64,000 bases of DNA from Sideroxydans sp. (lineage in GTDB: Bacteria; Pseudomonadota; Gammaproteobacteria; Burkholderiales; Gallionellaceae), in contig DAIDAJ010000105.1 in the NCBI GenBank assembly GCA_027310665.1, positions 1-64,000 of the forward strand, read 5' to 3'. The translations under genes were made by a program, and so were the position numbers. The notes beneath the pieces are model-generated. The model saw only the letters and a program-made list of their open reading frames with translations. It ran no database searches and was not told the origin of the DNA. Shown in pieces: positions 40,265 to 48,673 of this stretch (positions are counted from its first letter, which is position 1; the number at the start of each line of letters is the position of its first letter).

Positions 40265-40561
40265 TTAAAGTCCCGCATAGCCTGCCTCTTGCTGGCTGCG
40301 CAGGGCAAGGATGAAGACGGTGTCGACTTCGATGACGTAACGGTATAGAGCCACATAGCCGTGCGAGTGATGCCCGATCACCAGTTCTCGCTTGTCGTTA
40401 TTTGCGGGGCGACCAATCATGGGGTTGTACTCAAGCACGTTGAACGCCTCGATGATCTCCCGAATGCGCAAAGCCGGATTCTCGACCTGATATTGGGCAA
40501 GGTGATCGAGGATGCGATCAAAATCATCCCCTACTTCCGGCGCCAGTTCGATGCGCGACAT
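40265..40561 (-). CDS. RelE/ParE-superfamily toxin
   Basis: MSRIELAPEVGDDFDRILDHLAQYQVENPALRIREIIEAFNVLEYNPMIGRPANNDKRELVIGHHSHGYVALYRYV...VFILALRSQQEAGY. Confidence 0.85.
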   Translation of the reverse strand: MSRIELAPEVGDDFDRILDHLAQYQVENPALRIREIIEAFNVLEYNPMIGRPANNDKRELVIGHHSHGYVALYRYVIEVDTVFILALRSQQEAGYAGL

Positions 40562-40564
40562 TTT

Positions 40565-40709
40565 AAGGGAGCCTCTTAAAATTCAAAGTTCTAAGCAAGA
40601 CAAGGCGCGAGCAAAAAATTGCGACGCGGCATATGTGTGATATGTAAGGAGTAATTTTTTGTGAGCAACGCAGTATTGCGACGAAATTTGGATTTTTAGA
40701 GGTTCCCTT
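40565..40709. mobile_element. MITE-like element between antitoxin and toxin genes
   Basis: Imperfect terminal inverted repeats AAGGGAGCCTCTTAAAATTCAAA / AAGGGAACCTCTAAAAATCCAAA; internal aaaaaattgc...gtaatttttt. Confidence 0.7.
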
Positions 40710-40993
40710 CAGCGTGCCAGTTTGCGAGCAACCGGGCGTTTTACTTCTTTACCGGCAAGACGCTCTTCCAGATAGCCGCGCATTTCTTGCCAGGGAATCG
40801 TCTTTCCGGTGGCAACTATATGTGCATAACGATCTTCAGCTTCTGCATCGAAAGCGGCACGTTTATCTTCCTGCTCGGCCTTTTCCGCAATGGCATCAAG
40901 AATGAATCCGTGAGTTGTTGTGCCGGCGCGTTTCGCAGCCGCTGCAACACGAGCTTTCAGTTTTTCCGGCATGCGTATGGTGGTTGTGCTCAT
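40709..40993 (-). CDS. Ribbon-helix-helix antitoxin
   Basis: MSTTTIRMPEKLKARVAAAAKRAGTTTHGFILDAIAEKAEQEDKRAAFDAEAEDRY. Confidence 0.85.
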   Translation of the reverse strand: MSTTTIRMPEKLKARVAAAAKRAGTTTHGFILDAIAEKAEQEDKRAAFDAEAEDRYAHIVATGKTIPWQEMRGYLEERLAGKEVKRPVARKLAR

Positions 40994-41137
40994 GGCAGTC
41001 TCCAAGGATTGATGGAACGCGCTCACTGTAGCACAATGGTGCTACATCCAACAAATAGCGAATCGCGCCACTACAGCGCAAATCGATGGGGTCAGACTCC
41101 ATTGATACGCATTGATACGGAATCTGAATGTGCAAAA

Positions 41138-41166
41138 CAAGAAGCCCGGCATCGCCGGGCTTCTTG
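41138..41166. terminator. Hairpin terminator-like sequence
   Basis: caagaagcccggc-atc-gccgggcttcttg. Confidence 0.65.
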
Positions 41167-41202
41167 TTTGCTGCACACTACGCTGGCAGTCCAACCTTCC
41201 CT

Positions 41203-41568
41203 TCAAAGCATCATGCCGGCGGATACCTCGATGCGCTGGCCGTTTATCCAGTGTGTGCCATCCGACAACAGCGCTGCGACCACACCGCCCACGTCATCAG
41301 GCAGGCCGACCCGGCCTAGTGCAGTGGCGCCTGCGATATGCGCGTTTGTCTTTGAGTCGTCGCGCACGACACCGTCACCGAAGTCTGTTTCGATGGCGCA
41401 AGGTGCGATGGTGTTGACGACGATACCGCGTGCACCCAGTTCTTTGGCCATGTAGCGGGTGAGCACTTCGATGCCTGCCTTCATCGCGGCATAGGCGGCA
41501 TAGCCCGGGAAGGTAAAACGGGTGAGGCCGGAGGAGGTGTTAACGATGCGCCCGCCATCCCGGATCAA
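41203..41568 (-). pseudogene. C-terminal fragment of a short-chain dehydrogenase (copy A)
   Basis: RIVNTSSGLTRFTFPGYAAYAAMKAGIEVLTRYMAKELGARGIVVNTIAPCAIETDF...INGQRIEVSAGMML; no Rossmann N terminus upstream. Confidence 0.85.
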
Positions 41569-41705
41569 GGGCAGCAGCTTCTGCGTCAGAAGGGAATCAA
41601 ACGGGTCAGCATCGGAATATGTGCAGATACCAACTTCGTCAGCTTTCTTTCATGCCCCCGCCCCACATTTGCTAGAATCCCAGCAACAATTCCGTAAGGA
41701 GCAAC

Positions 41706-41915
41706 ATGATGAACATCGCAAATATGACTCGCACTGAGAAGCTCAGCATGATGGAAGCTTTGTGGGACGACCTGTCGCGCGACCCAGCAGGAATTGCATC
41801 ACCGGAATGGCACGAACAGGCACTTAATGAAGCCGAACGCGCGGTCGCCGATAACCAGGCTGGCTTTGTTTCCTGGGACGCCGCCAAGAAGACCCTGCGC
41901 AACAATAACTCATGA
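41706..41915 (+). CDS. Addiction-module antitoxin component (short acidic)
   Basis: MMNIANMTRTEKLSMMEALWDDLSRDPAGIASPEWHEQALNEAERAVADNQAGFVSWDAAKKTLRNNNS; overlaps next gene. Confidence 0.85.
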   Translation: MMNIANMTRTEKLSMMEALWDDLSRDPAGIASPEWHEQALNEAERAVADNQAGFVSWDAAKKTLRNNNS

Positions 41916-42208
41916 AGATCGAGATTCTGAGTATCGCGATGAGCGATATTCAGTTTGGTCAGCAGTTTTATGAACAGCAGCAGGAAGGGCTGGGCGCTTA
42001 CTTTCTGGATTCACTGTTTTCTGACATCGAAGCTCTGTTGCTTTATGCAGGTATTCACCAACAGTTTTTCGGTTACTACCGCGCGCTTTCGAAACGATTT
42101 CCCTACGCAATTTACTACCGGGTGAATGGGCAAACCATTCAAGTGTGGCGCATACTGGATTGCCGTCAAAGGCCCTCACGCATTGTGAGCGCATTGAAAG
42201 CAAACTAA
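41912..42208 (+). CDS. RelE/ParE-family toxin
   Basis: QFGQQFYEQQQEGLGAYFLDSLFSDIEALLLYAGIHQQFFGYYRALSKRFPYAIYYRVNGQTIQVWRILDCRQRPSRI. Confidence 0.88.
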   Translation: MKIEILSIAMSDIQFGQQFYEQQQEGLGAYFLDSLFSDIEALLLYAGIHQQFFGYYRALSKRFPYAIYYRVNGQTIQVWRILDCRQRPSRIVSALKAN

Positions 42209-42249
42209 ACGTTTTTCGCGTCACGCTACGCCATCAATCCCATCTTCAC

Positions 42250-42489
42250 TCACAGCATCATGCCACCGGATACCTCGATGCGCTGGCCGTTTATCCAGTG
42301 TGTGCCTTCCAACAACAGCGCAGCGACCGCACCGCCCACGTCATCAGGCAGGCCGACCCGGCCTAGTGCAGTGGCGCCTGCGATATGCGCGTTTGTCTTT
42401 GAGTCGTCGCGCACGACACCGCCACCGAAGTCTGTTTCGATGGCGCAAGGTGCGATGGTGTTGACGACGATGCCGCGTGCACCCAGTTC
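42250..42489 (-). pseudogene. Second fragment of the same short-chain dehydrogenase (copy B)
   Basis: Near-identical to 41203-41440; translated KELGARGIVVNTIAPCAIETDFGGGVVRDDSKTNAHIAGATALGRVGLPDDVGGAVAALLLEGTHWINGQRIEVSGGMML. Confidence 0.85.
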
Positions 42490-42736
42490 TTTAACTAAAG
42501 GGGCCAGGCTCGAAATACTCTCAGCAAGCAACTAACTTTGCGGTTCGTTTTTCCGCCACCCCCTGCACCACAATGATTGTGGCAAGCATATCCGCAAATC
42601 GCGTGCGATTATTCATTTAATTCGTTTATTTCGTTTATTGCGTTTACGACAACCCTGCGTTACCATGCGCATGTGCATATAGCTATGCATGGTCGTTGAG
42701 GAGCGGCCTCACTCATATATAAAACTCGGGAGAAGG

Positions 42737-43204
42737 ATGATGAGCAACAAGGCGCAAGGAAGTTTGCCTTTATTGCCAAGCGCAGTGGACATTGAATTAG
42801 CCAAAGAAAGTAGCCGTGCACTTTCTATGATCTTGGCAACCAAGGAAGAGGTTCAAAAAGTAACGATTCAAAGTGATGGAGAAAAGACGAAGGTTGAATT
42901 GCCGATGTCTGCATTTCGATTGTTCATTGATATTCTGGCTAATCTGTCACAAGGAAATGCAGTGCAGGTGGTTCCGGTGCATGCTGAAATCACTACACAG
43001 GAAGCAGCTGACCTGCTAATGGTTTCGCGGCCGTATTTCATCAAGCTGCTTGATGAAAACAAGATTCCATATCGAAAGGTTGGAACGCATCGGAGAATCC
43101 GATATAGCGATTTGTTGGACTTTAAAAACAATGAAGAGCAATTAAGAGAAGCCGCACTTGATGAACTTGCCGCACAAGCACAGAAACTAGGAATGGGTTA
43201 TTAA
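42737..43204 (+). CDS. Excisionase-like (HTH_17) DNA-binding protein, likely antitoxin
   Basis: EITTQEAADLLMVSRPYFIKLLDENKIPYRKVGTHRRIRYSDLLDFKNN; overlaps PIN gene. Confidence 0.88.
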   Translation: MMSNKAQGSLPLLPSAVDIELAKESSRALSMILATKEEVQKVTIQSDGEKTKVELPMSAFRLFIDILANLSQGNAVQVVPVHAEITTQEAADLLMVSRPYFIKLLDENKIPYRKVGTHRRIRYSDLLDFKNNEEQLREAALDELAAQAQKLGMGY

Positions 43205-43773
43205 TGAGCAGTTTCACAGTCGTGTATGACGCAAACGTTTTATATCCGGCACCCTTGCGGGATTTGCTGGTGCGTCTTGCAATGACTGGGTTATTCCGTG
43301 CTCGCTGGTCTGATCACATCCATGAAGAGTGGATGCGAAATGTACTAAAGAACCGGCCAGACCTTACTCATGCTCAACTTGAGAGAACCAGGCAACTCAT
43401 GGACAGTAACTGCCATGACTGTCTTGTTACCGGTTACGAGGCGCTTATTGAACATCTCAGGTTACCAGATGAGGGTGATCGCCATGTATTGGCCGCAGCC
43501 ATTCGATGTGGAGCTGACGCAATCATTACTTGCAATCTTAAAGACTTCCCCAATGAGGTACTGTCGCAGCATGGGATAGAAGCAATTCACCCGGATGACT
43601 TTGTAGTAAATAACTTCGATCTCAATGGGGCAAGGGTGTTAGAGGCTGTTCGCAAGCATCGTGCTTCCTTGAAAAATCCCGCAATGGATGTTGATACATT
43701 TCTTGATACCCTGTTAAAGCAGGGCTTGCCGCAGTCTGTAGAAATATTGAAAAACTATAAGGTGGCAATTTAG
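43204..43773 (+). CDS. PIN-domain ribonuclease toxin
   Basis: FTVVYDANVLYPAPLRDLLVRLAMTGLFRARWSDHIHEEW...GDRHVLAAAIRCGADAIITCNLKDFP. Confidence 0.9.
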   Translation: MSSFTVVYDANVLYPAPLRDLLVRLAMTGLFRARWSDHIHEEWMRNVLKNRPDLTHAQLERTRQLMDSNCHDCLVTGYEALIEHLRLPDEGDRHVLAAAIRCGADAIITCNLKDFPNEVLSQHGIEAIHPDDFVVNNFDLNGARVLEAVRKHRASLKNPAMDVDTFLDTLLKQGLPQSVEILKNYKVAI

Positions 43774-43860
43774 CGGTTAGCTCCGAGCCAGAGAAACGAT
43801 TGGAGTCAGCCACGTTTTCCTATTGCGCAGGCAACTATTCAAATTTGAGGAGAATTCTTG

Positions 43861-44274
43861 ATGAGCATTGCAATTGAGAATCTTGAATCAGCCCAACAGC
43901 GGGCGATGGCCGGCAGGCCTAAGGTCAGCGGTTTTCCTTACTTGGCCGAAACGCTTCGGCGTGCGGGCGTAACACGAAACATCTGGTCATTGCCTTCGTG
44001 CCAAAGCCTGTATCTGACCGAGAAAGGCCCTGTCGTTGTTCAAGGATCACCTCTGGTTACCGGCATGGCCGACGTGCCTCCATTCAGCCGCGAAGCTCTC
44101 ATCACTGCTTTGCGTACCGATCAGGCTGGGAACAGCACGTTTCCCGAGTTCCTGATGGCGACATGGAGAGCCGGTGTCGTTAAATACGATGTGGACTTCG
44201 CAGCGCGAACCTGCACTTATTATGGCGTTGGCGAAGAAAAATACCTTGAATCGTATCCTGCGGTTGAGGTATGA
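43861..44274 (+). CDS. DUF1398 family protein
   Basis: GFPYLAETLRRAGVTRNIWSLPSCQSLYLTEKGPVVVQGSPLVTGMADVPPFSREALITALRTDQAGNSTFPEFLMATWRAGVVKYDVDFAARTCTYYG. Confidence 0.8.
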   Translation: MSIAIENLESAQQRAMAGRPKVSGFPYLAETLRRAGVTRNIWSLPSCQSLYLTEKGPVVVQGSPLVTGMADVPPFSREALITALRTDQAGNSTFPEFLMATWRAGVVKYDVDFAARTCTYYGVGEEKYLESYPAVEV

Positions 44275-44280
44275 ACTGAG

Positions 44281-44307
44281 AAAAAGCCCGGCGATGCCGG
44301 GCTTTTT
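44281..44307 (+). terminator. Terminator downstream of the DUF1398 gene
   Basis: aaaaagcccggc-gat-gccgggcttttt. Confidence 0.8.
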
Positions 44308-44317
44308 GTTTTACGCT

Positions 44318-44396
44318 ACGCTGGCAATCCAACCTTCCCTTCAAAGCGTCATGCCACCGGATACCTCGATGCCCGTCTTCATCGCGGCATAGGCGG
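44318..44396 (-). pseudogene. Third, internally deleted fragment of the same short-chain dehydrogenase (copy C)
   Basis: caatccaaccttcccttcaaagcgtcatgccaccggatacctcgatgc joined to ccgtcttcatcgcggcataggcggca. Confidence 0.75.
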
Positions 44397-44445
44397 CAGA
44401 GCGAAACGAGTGATGCAGGTGAAAATTCTCCCTGCGCCGCGCCAA

Positions 44446-45303
44446 TCAGTGCAGGTGTGGTTTTTCGCCGCAGATGACCAGCGCCGACCAGTGGAGCCTT
44501 GCCTGTCCGTCGTTTGAGGTTTGCTGCACAAGTTCGTGCACCGTGCGCCGGATCTTCTCGCGCGTTGCTTCGTCTGCCTTGGCCAACCCGGCGACGACCG
44601 GGGCAGCGACCGAGGTCATGAAGTTCCAGTACTGATCCGGAGACTCGAACAGCAGATCCCCCGCGACTTCTGTTTCGGCGACGTTTTCGAGACCCACTTC
44701 GCGGTATGCGTCGGTCATGAGGCCCGGTGTCGCGCACCTGAACAGTCCCGGTGCGTCGCGCAGTGTGGGCGGCATCTCCACATTGGCGGCGATGGCGCCC
44801 ATGATGGTGGTAGCCCATGAATTCTTCTCGGGGGCGCCCCAAACTGCCGTGCAAATATGTGCTCCCGTGCGGGACACGCGCACCATTTCTCTGAGTCCGA
44901 GGTTTATGTCGGGAAAGAACATGAACCCGAAGCGGCACATGACGGCGTCAAAACTTTGATCCGCGAAAGGCAATTCACAGGCATCGCATTGCCTGGTAGC
45001 AACGTTGGCAAGCCCGCGATGCGCGGCATTTTCGTTGGCGACTTCGAGCATGCGTTCGGAGAGGTCTGTGAGGGTCACCTTTCCCCTGGGTGTGAGCTTT
45101 GCGGCAGACAATCCCGGTTCACCTGTGCCCGCAGCTATGTCGAGCACCTGGGACGTGTCCCGTAGTTTGGCGCTGCGAATGAGTTGCTCCCCGATCGGGG
45201 CCATCCAGTCCACCACGAACTTGTCCCACTGTTTCCAACCGGCGGAAAATCGGTCCCAGGTCTGGCGTTGCTGATCCCTGATTTGAATTAATTGTTGATT
45301 CAT
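44446..45303 (-). CDS. Class I SAM-dependent methyltransferase (UbiE/COQ5-like)
   Basis: VLDIAAGTGEPGLSAAKLTPRGKVTLTDLSERMLEVANENA...FDAVMCRFGFMFFPD. Confidence 0.88.
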   Translation of the reverse strand: MNQQLIQIRDQQRQTWDRFSAGWKQWDKFVVDWMAPIGEQLIRSAKLRDTSQVLDIAAGTGEPGLSAAKLTPRGKVTLTDLSERMLEVANENAAHRGLANVATRQCDACELPFADQSFDAVMCRFGFMFFPDINLGLREMVRVSRTGAHICTAVWGAPEKNSWATTIMGAIAANVEMPPTLRDAPGLFRCATPGLMTDAYREVGLENVAETEVAGDLLFESPDQYWNFMTSVAAPVVAGLAKADEATREKIRRTVHELVQQTSNDGQARLHWSALVICGEKPHLH

Positions 45304-45542
45304 GATCATCTCCTTCACTAAAGGGGTCTGAATCGCACTGCTATCCCGCATTCAAATCCCAACACGATTTAAGTTCGTCGACTCACATCAGAATGCGCAA
45401 GTAAGCATGGCACCTCTCCCCCATTTTGAAAAGACGGACCGTTGCCAACTACTGTCGTTTTTGCTCGGACCGAGCCGATGCGCGGTAGTTCACGTTATTG
45501 CGCTACTGAGAATAGGGGGATTTAGGAATCAAAGGGGTCGGA

Positions 45543-45748
45543 ACCGTTATTCCGGCGAAGGCCGGAATCCAGTTGATTATCAAAACCCCACGCAGTGGGA
45601 CAGCGCACCAGCTATGACTCTGTCCGCTGCGCGGAAATTTAGATCAAGCTGGATTCCGGCCTGATCGAAGGTCAGCCTGTCCTGAGTTTATCGAAGGGCC
45701 GGAATGACGAGGGAACACGTTTCGTGTGTTGTCGCCAACTATGGAAAC
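45543..45748. repeat. dRS3-like composite palindromic repeat, copy 2
   Basis: ATTCCGGCGAAGGCCGGAATCCAG ... CCCCACGCAGTGGGAC ... GTCCGCTGCGCGG ... CTGGATTCCGG ... GTGTGTTGTCGCCAACTATGGAAAC. Confidence 0.85.
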
Positions 45749-45941
45749 CTCAATTAAGACAGGGTGTATCTGGCGGGTCAGCGTAGTGATATTCCCGGTA
45801 CGGCCTGCTGCCAAAGCTGACGTTTGCGAGAGTGGTATTGTTGACAGTGACGGTCGGCCATATAACAATCATTTCCCGATTCGGCTCCCGCCGTCCCGTC
45901 CGACGACGGGATGCCCCTCGAGATTTGACGAGGAGGTCATC

Positions 45942-46310
45942 ATGCTTGATATCAACCACATTCTTAATGAACAGGCGAACGGCCGCTTTGACCCTGAAGG
46001 CCATATGTACGACCTTGAACATTGGTCTCCGCTCATCGCCAAGCAACTGGCGATTGACGAGGGGATCGGGGAGCTCACCGAGGCGCATTGGCACGTGATC
46101 CATGCGCTGCGCAACTTGTATCTGGAGCAGGGACGTTCGGAAAATACGCGCATCGTCATGCAAATGCTGGCGCAGGATTTTGTGGACGAAGGCGGGCGTC
46201 GCTACCTTTACGAGCTGTTCCCGAAAGGCCCTGTCAGCCAAGGGTCGCGTCTGGCGGGCGTGCCCGCCCCTCCCTATGCGAGCGATCCCTCGTTCGGCTG
46301 GGCCGGCTGA
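45942..46310 (+). CDS. DsrC/TusE-family protein lacking the conserved cysteines
   Basis: RFDPEGHMYDLEHWSPLIAKQLAIDEGIGELTEAHWHVIHALRNLYLEQGRSENTRIVMQML...RRYLYELFPKGPVSQGSRLAGVPAPPYASDPSFGWAG; no Cys in the ORF. Confidence 0.82.
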   Translation: MLDINHILNEQANGRFDPEGHMYDLEHWSPLIAKQLAIDEGIGELTEAHWHVIHALRNLYLEQGRSENTRIVMQMLAQDFVDEGGRRYLYELFPKGPVSQGSRLAGVPAPPYASDPSFGWAG

Positions 46311-46368
46311 GGATGCCACGCAGTTTTGTTGTGCTGTCGCAGTTTCTCATCAACGCAAGGAGAAGATC

Positions 46369-46599
46369 ATGAACACTGCAGATATGTTGATCTATGTGCA
46401 TCCCACGCTGGATGCGCAAAGCAGGAGCGCTCTGGAAAGAACTGTGGAGGGGCGTCTCGGGGTCGATTGCGCGCAATTCGACGCTCATACGCATCACCAT
46501 GCGATGATGGTCAAGTATGATCCCGATGCAATTCAAGGCATGCAGATATTGAACATGGTACGCAATACCGATCCTGCGGCGACGATGGTGGGGCTTTAG
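46369..46599 (+). CDS. Small hypothetical protein, possibly HMA-like ferredoxin fold without CXXC
   Basis: MNTADMLIYVHPTLDAQSRSALERTVEGRLGVDCAQFDAHTHHHAMMVKYDPDAIQGMQILNMVRNTDPAATMVGL; good spacing after the DsrC-like gene. Confidence 0.7.
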   Translation: MNTADMLIYVHPTLDAQSRSALERTVEGRLGVDCAQFDAHTHHHAMMVKYDPDAIQGMQILNMVRNTDPAATMVGL

Positions 46600-46655
46600 T
46601 TTCGGAAAAGAATACGGTTGCCGATTGGATGGTCGAACAAGCGGTCAAACGCCAG

Positions 46656-47402
46656 TCAATCTTCAACCCGGGTTGCCCCGCAGCACTTCTTGTATTTTCT
46701 TCCACTGCCGCAAGGACAAGGTGCATTGCGGCTTATTTTTGGAGCTTCGGTTGCCGAGGGTTTGCCGCTGGCGCCGTCTGCTGCACGGCGTTGCGGCGCC
46801 CAGAATTTGTATATCCAGCCGACGCTTGCCGGGATCTGTTTTGAAAGCTCTTCGCGCTGGGCCGGTGTCTTCACCAGTTCTTCTTCTGCCTCGGTGATCT
46901 CCGGCGCACCCAGCAGGTAGATCGGTCGCAATGCCACCGGGCCGTGCTTCGATTCAAACATGGCCTGCCAGCTGTTGCGCTGCATGTCGATGCCGGTCAT
47001 GAATCCGTGCGCCCACATCTCCCCGTCCATGTATTCATGCTCGTCGCCTTCGAAGACCTGCAGATCGAACACGGGTTCGAAATGCTCCGCGTCCTGATGC
47101 AGGCTCCAGATGATCGCGTTCATGTGGCGCGTGAGCAGGTCGGTGATCCTTGCTGCCTGGGCAGCGGATTCGAATCTCGGTGCGTCTGCCGCGGTCGGGC
47201 CCCACACGCGCGGGAGCCATTCTTCCGGCTTGGGCATGGCCGGACCGCAAGCGAGGGCAGTGAGGAAGCCATCCAGGCAATCCAGCAGCATGACTTCATT
47301 GGTCGTGGCGTCGGACATGAGGAAGCTGTCGAGCTCGTCCATTTCTTTTTCGGAGAGCGCGGGGGTGACTTCTTCTTCCTCGAAGGATTCTTGTTTTGGC
47401 AT
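46656..47402 (-). CDS. UPF0149 (YecA-like) protein with C-terminal SEC-C zinc motif
   Basis: LDGFLTALACGPAMPKPEEWLPRVWG; NAPCPCGSGRKYKKCCG. Confidence 0.92.
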   Translation of the reverse strand: MPKQESFEEEEVTPALSEKEMDELDSFLMSDATTNEVMLLDCLDGFLTALACGPAMPKPEEWLPRVWGPTAADAPRFESAAQAARITDLLTRHMNAIIWSLHQDAEHFEPVFDLQVFEGDEHEYMDGEMWAHGFMTGIDMQRNSWQAMFESKHGPVALRPIYLLGAPEITEAEEELVKTPAQREELSKQIPASVGWIYKFWAPQRRAADGASGKPSATEAPKISRNAPCPCGSGRKYKKCCGATRVED

Positions 47403-47409
47403 GATGCGG

Positions 47410-48081
47410 TTACTTCCCTTCCTGAACGATCAGGTACCTTGCCTTGAGCGAACGGTAAAGTTCATCGCGGACATTGACGGAATCCAGATCGGCCACTTCC
47501 AGCACTTCTACCAGGTGTTCGTTGTCCTCCCGGCCATCCCATATCTTGATGTACGTTCCGGCCTTGTAGCCGTGGTCCTGGCGGAACACGTTCAGCACGT
47601 TCTTGCCGACGTATTGCTTGAACAGGTCGTTCCATTCCATATCGCAGTCGTGCAGCAGCGACTCGAACAGCGCCAGGCTGGTGCGCTTGGCCGCGGCCAG
47701 GCCCACGAGCAGGTCGAGCTTATCCAGCAAGTTCAATTGCGCGAGCACGTAGGTTTGGTTATCGAACTGAACCGACTTCTGGTGAAGGCTGAGTTCACTC
47801 TGCATTTCCATCTTCGCCTGCGCGATATTGCCGAGTTTGCTCTGTATGGATGCAGACAGGATGAAGTGCCAGATATCGACCAGTTCCATGCGCAGTTGCG
47901 CCCAGTCGCATTCCTGCTTCTTCCACCATTTCCAGCCGTGGTGCTCGATGGCCTCGACGCCTTCGACCTGGATGGCGCGGTGCCAATTGTTGTTGGCCGC
48001 AATCCAGGCGGGGTTCACTTTGCTGTTCATGCCATCCTGCAGTTCGAGCATGGTAATGAGCTGGATTTCTGAAATCGTCAT
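47410..48081 (-). CDS. dUTPase-2 (dimeric dUTP diphosphatase) family protein
   Basis: MTISEIQLITMLELQDGMNSKVNPAWIAANNNWHRAIQVEGVEAIEHHGWKWWKK...ELVDIWHFILSA. Confidence 0.85.
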   Translation of the reverse strand: MTISEIQLITMLELQDGMNSKVNPAWIAANNNWHRAIQVEGVEAIEHHGWKWWKKQECDWAQLRMELVDIWHFILSASIQSKLGNIAQAKMEMQSELSLHQKSVQFDNQTYVLAQLNLLDKLDLLVGLAAAKRTSLALFESLLHDCDMEWNDLFKQYVGKNVLNVFRQDHGYKAGTYIKIWDGREDNEHLVEVLEVADLDSVNVRDELYRSLKARYLIVQEGK

Positions 48082-48181
48082 TGTTCTGGCCTTGGGTAAA
48101 ACAATCATTTTACAGCATGGCACCCCCTTCGATTTCTGCTGAATTCGGCGGCCTGCAGGGTTTTGCATTGACCGGCGTGCC

Positions 48182-48673
48182 ATGGCTGTGGATACTTCAA
48201 TTCACGCGACCACATTTTCTAAACTTATGACAAGCTTCTGGACGTGGCTCTCCATCATCGGTCTGTCGATGACGCCCAACCTGATACTGGGGCCATCGGC
48301 GGCGGTCGGCGTGGGCATCGCGGCACACTACGACCCGTCGGTCCTCCTGCCGGTGGTCGCGGTGGCGGGCTACATCGAGGGGCTCGTCGTCGCCTGGCTC
48401 GCCGGCGAGAGCACGCAGATCGGCTTCATCGGCCGGTGGGTTGCGCGGATGCGCACGCCGAGGAGCACGGCGCTGGCCGACAAGTGGGGAGTCTGGGGTG
48501 GCCTCACCATAGGCTGCGCCGTGGTCGGCCAGGAGCCTATCCTGGTGGCGCTGCGCTGGCTGGGCGTCGACATGCGCCGGATCTGGTTGCCGCTGGCATT
48601 CAGCAACGCGGTCTTCGCCGTCATCTACTACTGGGTCGTATTGTTCGGCTTCGACCAGGTCGCACACTTCTGA
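48182..48673 (+). CDS. Small multi-drug export-like (COG2426-type) membrane protein
   Basis: Hydrophobic helices; GPSAAVGVGIAAHYDPSVLLPVVAVAGYIEGLVVAWLAG. Confidence 0.6.
   Translation: MAVDTSIHATTFSKLMTSFWTWLSIIGLSMTPNLILGPSAAVGVGIAAHYDPSVLLPVVAVAGYIEGLVVAWLAGESTQIGFIGRWVARMRTPRSTALADKWGVWGGLTIGCAVVGQEPILVALRWLGVDMRRIWLPLAFSNAVFAVIYYWVVLFGFDQVAHF

Noticed and set aside
40081-44400. Possible true integron cassette array
   Set aside because: No integrase in the window and no convincing paired RYYYAAC/GTTRRRY attC structures at cassette ends; repeats are SDR fragments and short GGGG motifs instead
45942-46310. Annotating the DsrC-like gene as functional tusE/dsrC
   Set aside because: The conserved sulfur-carrying cysteines are absent, so sulfur relay function is not supported
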